Part shown: in pieces, positions 35,280 through 45,985 of the stretch
Numbering within the stretch: position 1 is the stretch's first letter
Layout: each line of letters starts with the position of its first letter
NCBI RefSeq assembly: GCF_024586455.1
Contig: NC_065920.1
Location: 49,435,824-49,499,823, forward strand
Direction of reading: 5' to 3'
Source: Bactrocera neohumeralis
Lineage: Eukaryota; Arthropoda; Insecta; Diptera; Tephritidae
DNA: 64,000 nt
Made by a program: the position numbers and the translations under genes
The notes under the pieces: generated by a model
The model's input: the letters and a program-made list of their open reading frames with translations, nothing else
Databases searched by the model: none
Told to the model about the DNA's origin: nothing

Positions 35280-36060
35280 TTACCCGAGATCTCCTCTCTC
35301 TACCTGTTATCAGCCAATCATTACGTGCAGCTGTCTTCGGAGAGTGGATAATCGAATAAACAACTGGTATAAAAGGATAGAATAGTAACTCTCCATTTTT
35401 ATATGTAACTTTCTTTTTCTCACAAGCATTGACCAAAATCGATAATTTGAGAGATATCTCTCGTCAAATTAAAATGTTTTTACACTAGTTGAATTTATAG
35501 GTATTCTCTATACTAATTCATCTTTTTTGCCCAAAAGCAGTGCATCCAACCGATCAGAGTTCAGAAGCATAGTTTTGTCAAATTGAAGTATTTTTTTTAG
35601 TTATTTCTATTTTTTAGCATTCGTTACTCAGAGTTATTTTCATTTTATGGTTTTGGAGAGTGACGAAAGGAACATACAGTTGGTATAAATCAAATAAATA
35701 GGTATAATGACAGAACTACAAGTCTCTATACTACTATAACTACCTCTTGTTCTCAAAACAAGAATTAAGTAGAGTGACTCTCGTCGAATTAAAGCATTTT
35801 TATTAGATAATAATTGCTTAAAGTGTACTTGAGTAAGTAGGGTATCGTAAAACTACTGGTATAAATCAAAGAGATAAGTATAATGATCTAAAGATAAGAC
35901 AGCAACTATCTATACTAATATACACCACTGTCCCAGTGATCACTAACACCACTGAGGATTAGGAACAGTACCTCTCGTCGAATTCAAGCGTTTTTATCTG
36001 ACAGTCATTACTTCATATTAATTGAAATGGCGAATCGAACAGAACTGGTATAAATCAAGC
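35280..36060 (+). repeat. Diverged ~190-bp tandem repeat
   Basis: CTGGTATAAAT or close variants recur at about 35364, 35680, 35856 and 36045. CTCTCGTCRAATTAAAGY-TTTTTAT recurs at about 35459, 35779 and 35973, with a decayed one near 35575. CTCTATACTAAT occurs near 35506, 35735 and 35910. The unit is roughly 180-200 bp and strongly diverged. Confidence 0.62.
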
Positions 36061-37265
36061 TCCATATTTAATTTTACAAATTCTTGCAAATGCTATTTTC
36101 TTTATATTTGTATGTAATACTTTTTGATAAGGTAATATTTAGAAGAATTTCATTGAATTCAATTGTCACAAATAATCTTACCTTTTGAAATTACAAACTT
36201 TTAAACATATCAACATCACCGCTCCTCTCTTAAATTTTATTTTAAATGTGACATTTTTATGATAATAATTTTAATAAACGTATTTTATATATTATTTATA
36301 ACTATATAACTTTTAATAGAAATATATTTCGTAATAGCTATAAAGAAGGCGCATGCAGTAAGCTTTTATTTACACGGTTATTTTATCATATTTAAAAAAA
36401 ATTACAAAAATTTCAGTAAAAAAAATAATTAAAGCAAAAAAGTAATTAAGTTAATTAGTTTAAATTAATTTAAAAATATTACATATGAAAAAGTTTTTAT
36501 ACAATTTCAATCAATTTCTGCTACCTTAGTGTTAAAATTGAAAAAGTTTTATTACAAAGCAAATAAGAAATTTTATAGTAAAGAGTCGAGAATTGGAAAA
36601 TAAAAGAAAGCGAAAAAGCTTTGTGATTTAAAAGTGCTTTTATTATTTACAATGTTTTGATTTATGTTGCTACTTATTTAGGATTGTTTGTTTAGCGATT
36701 TGATTTAGTAATTTAGCACACACGGCTACATATACATATCTACAATGCAAAATGAGGAATTTTTAGTAGATTTCGGAACTAAGATATGCTACGTACCACA
36801 ACGATAAATACTTATTTCACTTTGGTAATCTGCGGTTTTCGTTTGGTTAAAAACGAGCTTAGAATTATTGGTTTTATGGAGAATGGACATTTGAAATTGC
36901 AAATAAAATGTTTGACTACTACTTTAGGGGAGGAAGCGACTCAAAATTGTGCTCAAGTTCTTCTTTGCATTATACTGGGAAGAACTAGTTGTGTTTGTAC
37001 AGTTTGTTTGAGGTCTGACGACCGCTTCTAAGGACATGATGCAACTTATCATTCGAAGCAGGTTAAGTTATTCTTCGAGATGAAGAATAAAAAAGCGCAG
37101 CAATAGTAAAACATTGACTGCTTTGTAAACTATTGATGAAGAAGTCAAAAGACGTACGAATAGTATATGTGTGCTCATAGTTGAGTTGAAAATATTTCAA
37201 TGCAATGTATTCGCAGATGCTCTGCGTATTACTTCTGTGGCTATGAATGACAAGCAACCCTAGTG
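36061..37265. other. AT-rich non-coding stretch
   Basis: I see no recognisable gene. An 81-codon frame at 36786-37031 lacks any motif that I know. Confidence 0.35.
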
Positions 37266-37274
37266 TAGCTATCT

Positions 37275-38350
37275 GACAACTCACAACTTTATCGTAAGGT
37301 TTGACATTTTTGACATACTCAGAACATTTTGATATACGAGTACTATTTCTGTTGTTTACAGTAACTTAAAATATTCATCTTAACCAAAAATGATATTAAA
37401 TCAAGAAAATTTTCGCGTGATAATTGTTTGCAACTTTCGACTTGGATTAACACAGAAACAGTGCATCGCTTTTTGGAAATGAATCTCTATCAAAGACCAG
37501 TCTTTAACGTTGCTATGTTGATTTCAATCATGAAGGTCGTCCAAAATTAGCCGTTGTTCCGGAAAATAATGATGTTGTGCGTAAACTGTTATTGCAAGAT
37601 CGTCATGTGACCTATTATAAGATTGAAACAACTACAGACATTATTAAGGCGTTTTATTTATTGCATGAACATTTGACTAAAAAAATGGTTCAAGGATTCC
37701 ACACAATTTGGTGATCACTCAAACAAAGAGCTCGTCTCTGTTCATCGACAGAAATAGTAAAGAGCGAAAAAAATACTTCGAACCACGTCCTTGTCCTCGT
37801 GACACGTGATGAATCGTTGATTTATGCATATGAGCCCAAAAGTAAACAGCAAACGACTGTATGGGTGTTTCAAGCAAAGCCGAACCAAGCAAAAGTTGTT
37901 CGCTTACAAAGCACTTTGAAACAAGTGGTTGCTTCTTTTTTTTTGGAAAAAATAGACATTTCACAATAAACATTTTCTTTTCAGTTGTTTTTCAAGAAAT
38001 CAGAAAAACCAACCGCCGAAGTTGGACTACTCTTTGCCACGTCAATGCGTGCTCTCACATATCTACCAAAACAACATTATTGTCTTTTTGAGCACTCAAA
38101 AGATCGACTTGATGAGTCATCTAAAGTCTAGCTTTGACTTGGCACCGAATGACTTCTTTTCCATTGAAGAAAATAAACTAAGAGATCAACGTTTTTTGGC
38201 ACTTGAAGCGGCGGGTAATGCATTCAGAACGCATGTTTTGTAGATATCTAAATCAAACGGCAAAAGTGCTTCGTCAATTGGTTCCAACGCATGCAATACT
38301 GTTTAGATTTTAATTGGGAATATTTTAAGAAACAATAAAGCGATTTTCGA
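37275..38350 (+). mobile_element. Nearly full-length decayed mariner (third lineage)
   Basis: The coding relic starts with ATG at 37390: MILNQENFRVIIVCNFRLGL then TQKQCI, the first helix-turn-helix. After frameshifts come FNHEGRPKLAVVPENNDVVR (near 37525-37585), LLQDRHVTYYKIETTTDI, LLHEHLTKKM, and LVTRDESLIYAYEPKSKQQT (near 37795-37855) with the first catalytic Asp. VVFQEIRKTNRRSWTTL and CHVNACSH follow near 37985-38060. FDLAPNDFFSIEENKLRDQ is near 38133 and AFRTHVL near 38220. An AATAAA lies near 38332. The second catalytic Asp (normally HDN) reads Val, so the triad is broken even without the frameshifts. Inverted ends are not clear. This lineage is common in insects from my knowledge of the family. 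Confidence 0.87.
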
Positions 38351-38764
38351 TGAGTAAAATTTGCTTTTGTTCTCTATATTTCTATACAACATAGCTGTTA
38401 TTAAATGCGCTGAGAGCGTTACTTTGTAGTACTACAATTTTGATAACAAAGTATAAATGTTTCTACTGGTCATCTACTAATCAACAGCTGTTTGACAGGC
38501 AAGCCAAGTGAAAAATTTGCCTTTGGAATGAGTGTCGACACTTCTATTTAGTTCTTGGAACAAAGTCAAACAGTTGTGGATCTTCTCTTAAAAAGCTTTA
38601 TAGTTCTTTTCTCGAAACTAGTTTTCAACTCTTGGTAAATTTTGTGCAACTATAACGGTTGATCCTAGTAGAGATCTTTTTTTTCAATTAACTTTTTTCG
38701 ACAGATCACCCTTGAGTCGTGTCAAGCTGCTATGTTATTTTTGTTCAGTGGAAGCAATTCGGAC
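38351..38764. other. Short gap without feature
   Basis: Between two transposon relics; nothing recognisable. Confidence 0.35.
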
Positions 38765-38767
38765 TGA

Positions 38768-39178
38768 CGTATGACGTATCTTAAATTGAAAGCGTATAAA
38801 ATACAGCTTGTGCAAGAACTGACGCCGCTCAACCTTCCCAAGTGAAAAGTTCCAAGAAGATCCGATGTTTTCGAGCCAAATTTCGCCCATTTGTGGCTCA
38901 ATGGGTATGTAAACAAGCAAAGATTCCGCATAAAGGACGAAGAGCATCTTGAAGAGATTTAAGAGCTTCCATTTCAGCCAGAGAAAACACGGTTTGGTGT
39001 AATTTGTGGGCCAGTGGAACCTTCGGTCCATATTTCTTCAAAAATGATGCTGGTGAGAACGTTACCGTCAATGGCGCCCATTTTTGCGCCATGATAACCG
39101 ACTATTTGATGCCTGAAACTGAAGCTCGAGATCTTGGCGACCTTTGGTTTCAACGAGACCGTATACTTGTGTATAACG
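38768..39178 (+). mobile_element. Tc1/mariner-superfamily relic of the 'Tc3-like' insect type
   Basis: The + frames read MTYLKLKAYKIQLVQELTPL at 38773, PNFAHLWLNGYVNKQRFRIK near 38875, PFQPEKTRFGVI near 38970, ASGTFGPYFFKNDAGENVTV near 39010, then NGAHFCAMITDYLMPETEAR and DLWFQRD near 39155. This is the conserved core of a group of insect transposases often named Tc3-like in gene sets. The motif order LWLNGYVNKQ, GPYFF, DAG-VTVNG and DLWFQ-D is diagnostic to me. The first catalytic Asp (usually SDEAHF) reads PNFAHL, and the second (WFQQDGA) is cut by the junction with the next mariner. Both ends are missing. Confidence 0.82.
39004..39171 (+). pseudogene. Transposase core fragment (GPYFF-DAG-VTVNG)
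   Basis: Open codons carry ASGTFGPYFFKNDAGENVTV and NGAHFCAMITDYLM up to DLWFQRD. Codons beyond 39171 belong to the adjoining mariner, so the apparent 65-codon frame is a fusion of two relics. Confidence 0.75.
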
Positions 39179-39184
39179 TTGGAA

Positions 39185-39979
39185 AAGGCCTTCGATGTTA
39201 ATTGTTTGTCGCGAGCAAGTAGAACAAATTATTCAAAGAGGGTCGAGAACGCATTGACATCGAACCACGCCCAACATTATCTGATGATCAACACGTTAAT
39301 AAAAAAAAAGAAATTTGTGCTTGAGATTCAATGATTAATAGTTTGAGATCCTACTGGCATCGTGGGAATATCAGAAGGTTAAGTGAAAACCATTTTGCAT
39401 TATAATTTAGGTCTAAGCAAAGTGAGAGTACGATTGGTTCCAAATCACTAATTTTTTTCGAAAAACAGCGTTAACATCTGTGAAACATTACATTCCGACT
39501 ACCAAGGTATCATGAAACATTATTACATTATTACAGACGATGTGTCTTGTATATATGCTTACGACCCGAAAACAGATGATCGATCGGCGGAATATATTGA
39601 CAAAGGTGAGCCGAAGCAGAAAAAATCACGCCAAAGCAGGTCAAAAATCAAAGTTATGTTGCCAGTTTTCTTCGATTACCGAGGTGTGCTGTACACCAAA
39701 TTTTTTCCGGCCAGCCAAACTGTCGACAAGTGTTGCGTTGTTTGCGCGAAGTCATTCGTAAAAGAAGACCGTAATTATGCGCCGACAACTATTAGTGGTA
39801 ATGCACCGTCGCATAGCGCAATGATTCTTCGTAATATTTTCGCCAAGTTTTCAACCAATATTGTCTCGTTACTACCGTATTTGCCCGATTTAGCTCCGTG
39901 TGATTTGTGGCTATTCAGCAAACCCATACGACCGATCCAGGGAAACGGGAATAAAATTTTTTTTATCAAAATTGGATAA
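39185..39979 (+). mobile_element. Mariner relic, same lineage as 29735-30268
   Basis: Recognisable from the end of the first HTH (AF-DVNCLSRAS near 39190-39215) through GR-ERIDIEPRP and DDQHVN near 39280. SLRSYWHRGNI (a shifted second HTH) and KSLIFFEKQR follow near 39440. The catalytic part is in one open frame (39512-39979). The 5' end is missing and abuts directly on the unrelated Tc3-like relic. The 3' end was not located. The order of motifs matches 29735-30268, where GEPKPKNPRQSRS and FFDNLGVV correspond to GEPKQKKSRQSRS and FFDYRGVL here. Confidence 0.86.
39512..39979 (+). pseudogene. Mariner transposase catalytic domain, open but missing an Asp
   Basis: The 155-codon frame contains IITDDVSCIYAYDPKTDDRS (first catalytic region), GEPKQKKSRQSRSKIKVMLP, VFFDYRGVLYTKFFPASQTV, ISGNAPSHSAMILRNIFAKF and LPYLPDLAPCDLWLFSKPIR. 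The second catalytic Asp, normally in HDNAPSH, is Gly (SGNAPSH), so this copy is catalytically dead although it has no stop. The third Asp in PCDLW is kept. A region between FFPASQTV and the NAPSH motif is frameshifted or shortened (DKCCVVCAKSFVKEDRNY). Confidence 0.88.
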
Positions 39980-41595
39980 GTGAGTACTTGTATTTTTAGA
40001 CTTTGCTGTCACGCAAAAAAGTTTCACGAAAACTTATTTAGAACGTCATAATTTTGACTTCTACTCTGAGCGTAATTCTATACAATTTACAACAATGAAA
40101 AGGAGAGTGGAAAGTCAGAAATAATTACGATAAATACCATAACAATATTAGTTTCTACTATTATCGATACAATATATTATATGTAGGAAAAGCATGAGGT
40201 TAAAATTACTGCTTGCCGCTTTCCGTAAAAGAAAGAGTTAGGTGTTAAGTTTTAGAGATTAGGGATTTCAAAACTATAATTAGATAATATTGATTTTCAG
40301 TACAGAAAAAAACTAGCATGAGACAAAACAGAGAGAGAAAAAAGAGCATTCGTATATTAAAAGATCTTTTTATACTGTAAAAGTGGGTAGCAGGAAAAGG
40401 TATTGAAGTTAGAAACTAAGAAGCCGTGTGTGTAAACTATGAATGCTGAAGTGGCACGGAATTTCAAGAATTTATTTATTATATTTGTTTTAGTCCAAAT
40501 ATTTTTTTCATTTTAAAAATGTTAACTAATTTTTTTTCTATATATTTTTTTGAATTCAAAAAGCTTAAATATGTTTTGCAGAATGTGAAAAAGTAATATG
40601 ACTTCCACTTTTTTCAATGCTGCTGAAGTTTCGTGCCACTTCATTTGTGTGATTTTTCTCAGTTTTTTATTTAATGAACGATATGATTATTTAGTGAAAA
40701 TATTCAATATATTTATAATTATAAATATTTAACAAGTTTATGTTTAAGTTTGTTTAAGTTTTAAGTTGAGACTTACCAACGAAAGCCAAAGATTGGTTAT
40801 AAGAAGTTGATTCTTCTCGTCCTACAAACATAAATAACAACAACAGAAGATGTTGGAACACCAAAAAAAAGTGAGAAAAGTAAATTAAACAATACATTGA
40901 AAACCGAAAGACATTTAGAAAAAAATAATTTATTTTTTTTATAAAAAAATAGTTAGAAGAGAATTTTTTGTTTTAGTAATTTGTAAGAGGAGCATAAAGT
41001 AAACGAATGAAAGAAAAAACAGAGACACAAATAACAAATTTTTGTTTAATTCGCACAAACATTTGAACGACATTTATTTATATTTAAACAGTTTAGATTT
41101 ATATTTGCTTGTTTGCTGTTTTGTTTTTGCTTTGTTTAAATGTTAGTAGTAAATGGTGCAAAATAAGAGTATGGCAAGTAATTGTGTGCTGTTTAGTAAT
41201 AAAATAATTAGTTGTCTAAAAAAAGAACGAACAAAACAAAGCTGTGAGCCAGGCGCAACAGTGCGTATGAGCGACTTTTTGTTCGAAGCTTTTTTGTCAT
41301 ACTAGTTTATTTGTTTTTGTCTTTTTAGCAAGTGAGCGTTTAAGTTTACATGTTTTGCTTAGCAAAAGAGCACATTTTTTGTTATTATATGTTTTTGTCA
41401 GCACAATTCGATGGTCCAAACTGAGTCGAAAAAAAATTGTTTGTTAAAAATAACTTTTTGTTGTTGTTAAAATATTTTTGTATTTTAATTTAAATATGCT
41501 AGTAGCAAAAATATGTGGTAAAAAATTTTCAAAAAATACTGTTATAATTGCTTTAATTCTTTAACAAAAACAGCATAAACGTTCACGTCAAAATA
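39980..41595. other. AT-rich non-coding stretch
   Basis: I see no gene or transposon. 41040-41400 has many TTTGTTT-type words. Confidence 0.4.
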
Positions 41596-41599
41596 TATA

Positions 41600-42330
41600 T
41601 TTTTTTCTGTGAAAGCTTCGACCAGTTAATACTCGAAAGCTTTTTATTAAGCGCACATAATTTATACTACCGAATAAGTTATTCAATCTCCCTCTATGAT
41701 TCCTTTTTAAGTTCGTACATGATACGAAAGTATAATAATTTGATTCTTTTGTTGTGAAAGCTCCTCTAAAATCGGAAAGTTTAATATTAAGCTTACAAAA
41801 TGCATATTCCTACTGAATATTTTCATTTATAGTAAAAATATAATTTAAATTAATGTGTCATACTTTTCTATTAAGAAAGCTTTCAGCAGATGAAAGCTCA
41901 TTAATAATATTAAAAAAAATATATATGTATGTATATATGTTATATTTTCCCCATAATTAAAAATATTTGGTTCTAGTACGCATTTTGTAAACTTAATATC
42001 AAGCTTTTACTTAGCATATTTATTTGTATAGTGTGTGTAGAAGAGTATCGAGTACATTTTTAAATTGTGCGGAGTTAAACTATATTGTTTCAGAAAAAAT
42101 TTATTAATTAATTCTCTTGCAGCTCAAAAAAGCAAAAAGTTCAAAAATTGTTCTTCTCCATACACATTTTCCAATATTTTGAGATTAACTTGATAATAAA
42201 ACTCTTAAATTCTCTTTCTTTTAAATCTTATTTAAATTTTTATTTTAAATTCTTTTTTCGTAAAAGCTCAAAACTTATAAAGTTTATAAAGTTTGTTGCA
42301 TAACTAAGCTGATAAAATATTGAAAAATTA
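41600..42330. repeat. GAAAGCT-rich stretch, weak repeat field
   Basis: GTGAAAGCT or GAAAGCTTT words occur near 41610, 41635, 41755, 41876 and 41892, with AAGCTTTT/AAGCTTA near 41787 and 42001. The word use is like that of the 10.7-13.8 kb fields, but I could not establish a period. Low confidence. Confidence 0.35.
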
Positions 42331-43210
42331 ATTCTTTTTCGACATTTGCCAAATGCATGTTTCAAGTCAGCTTCGAAAATGTAAAAAATTTGCGAAAATC
42401 GTTTTAGTTCTCTCCGTTATTGCTGTAAGACATAATTCTAATAATCACATATTTCTTAAACGTGTAGCTTCCACTTGTAACTGTGGTTGTACTCGGAAAA
42501 GACAATTTATAATACAATATAATCCTACAAGAATCCTTTCCATCAACCACCCACGCACATATACGCCCACACACAGGTATATTACAGTAAATTGTGTTCA
42601 TCCATGTCGAATGGACTGCAGCTGGTAGTGAAAGCTCAACTAAGCTTCACACAGTTCAATCTTTCGTACGCCACGTGCACAGCTAAGTGCTTTATTTTAC
42701 TCAGGAATGCTTGTAAAGTTCTCTTTTAAACTCTAATGTGGCTTATTTCGATTTTGCATTTTGAAGGAGCCATATGTATCATCCTTCTATAATATATCAC
42801 CACATACATATTCATATACACATATATTTACAATTATGTATATTAAGCTTGCTGCAATTTGTGGCTTTTCGCTTCAACGCAGCTGAATTTGAGATAATTC
42901 TCGCAGGATTAAGAATAAACGATTTCACGAAAATCAATTGCAAAAACATAAACGAGAAACGCAATGATCGGACTAATTTATTAGAAATATATATAAATAT
43001 GTATATGGATATGCATTAGCAAATTTTAATAACATAGTTGCAGGTAAGAAACCCAAATTAGCTTGATTTGTAACGGTTTGTTTTGTGTTACTGTTTCGGT
43101 TGCTTTAGAGGTTAGTTACTTTAATTGCGGACTATCAAAAGTTCCGATGAAAGAGAATAATAAACACGACAATAATATTCAAACTGAACTTGCTAACATT
43201 TTTAGTAAAG
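42331..43210. other. No supported feature
   Basis: Small frames with no known motif. Ordinary AT-rich DNA. Confidence 0.35.
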
Positions 43211-43214
43211 CTTT

Positions 43215-43437
43215 TCCGAATAAAAGAGAGTGCCGAAACCGAAAAAAACACCTCAATGACGGTCAAAAAAATGATCGTTCTTTGATAGCCGTGGTGCGAT
43301 TGACCATGAGTTCATTCTCAGCGCTTAACGGTGCATAAGAAATTACTACTTGGCCTTTTTTAGGCGTCTTTGTTAAGCGATTTGTCACAAACGACCAGAT
43401 TTGAGCGCAGAAAATTCATAAAGTTTTCATCACTATA
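43215..43437 (+). mobile_element. Old mariner relic, left part (split by a younger mariner)
   Basis: Frames on + read PKPKKTPQ near 43235, SFFDSRGAIDHEFI near 43277-43320, RNYYLAFFRRLC near 43336-43372, then AICHKRPDLSAEN and SFHHYT up to 43437. These match the order expected between the first and second catalytic Asp in a mariner (KPKK, FFDYRGVVHHEF, KEYYL-V-RRLR, I-KRPDL, LHHDN). The younger mariner at 43438-44254 is inserted at TA just at the HHDN motif. The relic resumes at 44255. Confidence 0.78.
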
Positions 43438-44254
43438 CAAGATGCTTTCCAAAGTAAACACAACCTTTTGAAACTAGTGCCCCCTGGTGGCCATCTATAT
43501 GTCGACTGCTATCTTTATTGATTGTCCAGTGAGAATTTTAGTTTCAGTTTTAAGTGTCAGTATGTTTATGTTATGGGTGCGAAAATGAGCTTCGAATAAA
43601 GAGCCAACATTAATTTTTTTTTTAAATTGGTAAAACTTTTACCGAAACGTTTCAATTGATGAAACAAGTTTATGGCGAAGATTGCCATAATGGAAATTCC
43701 ATTGAAACTGTGCGCAAATTCATCAAAAATTAGCCGAAATCATTAATGAAATTCATGAAAATGGACTTGAACAGCTCCAAAACATCGATTTGTCGCATTT
43801 TGACCGAATATTTAGGCTTATGAAAGGTGTGTGCACGGTTTGTTCTGCACAAATTGACTGACGGTTCAGTCAGAATTCAACATTCAGAATCAGAATCCAA
43901 CATCCGAAGGACATCTTGTAACCGATTATTTGACCAAAAATAACATTTAAATCATTAACCACTCCCCGTATTCACCTGATATGGCACCGTGCGACTTCTT
44001 CCTTTTCGGAAAAATGCATTTGCCTATGAAAGGAAAGCGTTATGCAGACGTAGAGGCCATTCGAAAGGCTTGTACCGGCATACTGGCGACCATACCGGCC
44101 AACGAGCTACAACACTCGTTCGACACGCTTTTGGACTGTGCAAAAAGCTGTATTGAAGCAAAAGGAGACTATTTTGAATAAAATAAATTGATTTTGCCGA
44201 AAAAACCATTTGTTCTGTTTTTTTTAAGTCCTATTTACTTTGGAAAGCTCTTTG
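43438..44254 (+). mobile_element. Complete-ended, internally deleted mariner nested in an older mariner
   Basis: Inverted ends share CAA-----GCTTTCCAAAGTAAA between 43438 onwards and the complement from 44254; TA flanks both sides (43436-43437, 44255-44256). At 817 bp it is about 450 bp shorter than a full mariner. Coding relics on + are an N-terminal HTH near 43586-43700 (SFE-RANI, FTETFQLMKQVYGEDC across frames), the second HTH (SSKTSICRILTEYLGL and VCARFV) near 43770-43850, and the C-terminus at 43974-44181. The deletion removes the first two catalytic Asp. Its C-terminus is most like that at 26697-27152, while the inverted ends differ in sequence. Confidence 0.92.
43981..44181 (+). pseudogene. 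Mariner transposase C-terminal fragment
   Basis: The frame reads MAPCDFFLFGKMHLPMKGKR to CIEAKGDYFE and a stop. Just upstream and in frame is NHSPYSPD, so the Met is internal. It holds only the third catalytic Asp (APCDF). Shared words with the 26.7-kb element (LPMKG, ELQHSF/DLKHSF, CIEA) mark the same lineage. Confidence 0.9.
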
Positions 44255-44475
44255 TAATACGTCGTTACTTTCTAGTAATATGATTGGGACTGCCTTTGTG
44301 GCCAAACACCAAGAGAGGTCATCGCTCAGACACCTTATTCTCAGATTTGGCTTGCTATGACTTTTTACTGTTTTCGAAACTGAAAAATTCTTCCCGGGGA
44401 ATGCACTATGAGTTCACTGAAGCCACTTAAAGTGATTTACTGAATGCACTTACGACCATCCTGGAGAGATAACTC
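44255..44475 (+). mobile_element. Old mariner relic, right part
   Basis: After the younger element the sequence reads TSLLSS and FVAKHQE near 44265-44318. VIAQTPYS and (one base lost) DLACYDFLLFSKLKNSSRGM follow near 44320-44400, then YEFTEAT and LLNALTTI to about 44465. These equal the segment after HDNAP in mariner (H-TS, FLAKN, PQPPYSPDLAPCDFFLF, G--FES). Together with 43215-43437 it forms one interrupted element. Confidence 0.8.
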
Positions 44476-44559
44476 GCAATTTAACCAATATCTTATAAAG
44501 AATATCTAGATATCTTATCGATTAATTTCATTATATACATATCTGAAGCTCGCCAAAAG

Positions 44560-45985
44560 GGATAATACTCGGATATTCACAAAAAAATTTAACATAAGGT
44601 TTTAAAATCGGAGCATACTCTCGTAGAATCCCTAAAGGTGATCTAGTGACTGATGCCCAGAGCATACTAAAAAACTTCTCCAGTCTCTTGAATGGCAGTG
44701 ATGGCATAACATCAGGAGATGTCGAACCCCATTTCTCATTCGATGACGATTGAGCGGAAGTTCCATTGTTCGAAGAACTGATAAGGAGCATGCATCAGCT
44801 TATTTGTTGAATATGGTCGGACGAAAGCATGCCCGACGATTGGAATTTAAGTATGCTCAGCCCAATTCACTAACAGAGCGACCCCACAATCTGCGCCAAC
44901 TACCGAGAGATAAGCCTTCTCAATATCGCATATAAGATTCTATCGAGCTTATTGTGTGAAGGAAAAAGCCCACCGTCAAAAAGCTGATTGGACCTTATCA
45001 GTGTTTCTTAAAGCCTGGATAAACATCAACTGATGAGATATTTACCATGCACAAAAGCTTAGAAAAGGCCCGTGAAAAGAGGATGTACACGTACCATCTT
45101 TTCGCTGATTTAAAGTTGCTTTTGACAGCACGAAAAAGAGCTGCCTTTATGCCGCTATGTCTGAATTTGCTACCCCCGCAAACCTAATACGACTGTGTAA
45201 ACGATACATTGAACGATACCAAACGAGGTTTCAGACAAGAGTCCCTTTCGTGTAACTTCTTCAACCTACTTCTGGAGAAAATAATTCGTGCCGCAGCACT
45301 AAACAGAAAAGGTACCATCTTCTATAAGAGTGTCCAACTGCTGGCGTATGCCGATGATATTGATATCATTCGCATTAACAACCGCGCTGTTAGTTTTCTC
45401 CAGAATGGATAAGGAAGCAAAGCAAATGGGTTTGGTAGTGAACGAGGGCAAGACGTAATACCTTCTATCATCAAACAAACAGTCGTCACAAACGCGACTT
45501 GGCTGCCACGTCACTGTTAACAGTCTTAAATTCGAAGTCGTTGATAATTACATCTATCTTGGAACCAGCATTACCAACAACAACGACGTCAGCGTCGAAA
45601 TCCAAAGCAGAATAACTCTTGCCAAATGGTGCTACTTCGGACTGAGTAGGCAATTGAGAAGTAAAGTCCTCTCTCGACGAACAAAAATGAGTAGGCGTTA
45701 CTAGTTTTCGAGTGGTAACGGCGAATACCGCAGTCGACGGAAGTCGACGCGAGTTGTAAGACGACATTGATATAGCTCAGCGAATTAAGAGGCAGAGGCT
45801 GCACTCTAAGAGTATTTGACGCCGGGAGAACCAGAGGAAGAGGAAAACCTCTACTCCGTTGGAAAGATAAGATGTACAAGGACCTGGCTTCACTTAAAAT
45901 CTCCAATCTGGCGCCATCAGCAAAAAGGAAGAACGACTGGCGCGCGTAAGCGGTGTCTACGTCTATAAAGAATAAGAGAAGTCAA
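44560..45985 (+). mobile_element. RT-bearing LINE relic, copy A (RTE-like, clade tentative)
   Basis: A 5'-truncated, stop-ridden reverse transcriptase. Motifs in order on +: GDLVTDAQSILK near 44632, LLNGSDGITSGDVEPH near 44690-44737, WNLSMLSPIH near 44840-44868, YREISLLNIAYKILSSLLC near 44899, TKRGFRQE near 45214, SCNFFNLLLEKIIRAAALNR near 45250, and SVQLLAYADDIDIIR near 45331-45375 (catalytic YADD box). VVNEGKT, HVTVNS, FEVVDNYIYLGTSIT near 45531 and SVEIQSRITLAKWCYFGLSR follow. The 3' end reads CGGTGTCTACGTC then TATAAAGAA, shared with copies B and C. The palm motif is kept, but frameshifts disable the protein. No endonuclease is seen. Confidence 0.88.
45209..45412 (+). pseudogene. Reverse transcriptase fragment with YADD box (copy A)
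   Basis: This 67-codon open frame covers TKRGFRQESLSCNFFNLLLE to QLLAYADDIDIIRINN, the catalytic core of a LINE reverse transcriptase. The Asp pair of YADD is intact. It is only a piece of a roughly 500-codon domain. Confidence 0.85.

Noticed and set aside
39134..39334. Apparent 66-codon gene
   Set aside because: It runs across the joint between a Tc3-like relic and a mariner relic, and neither part is complete.
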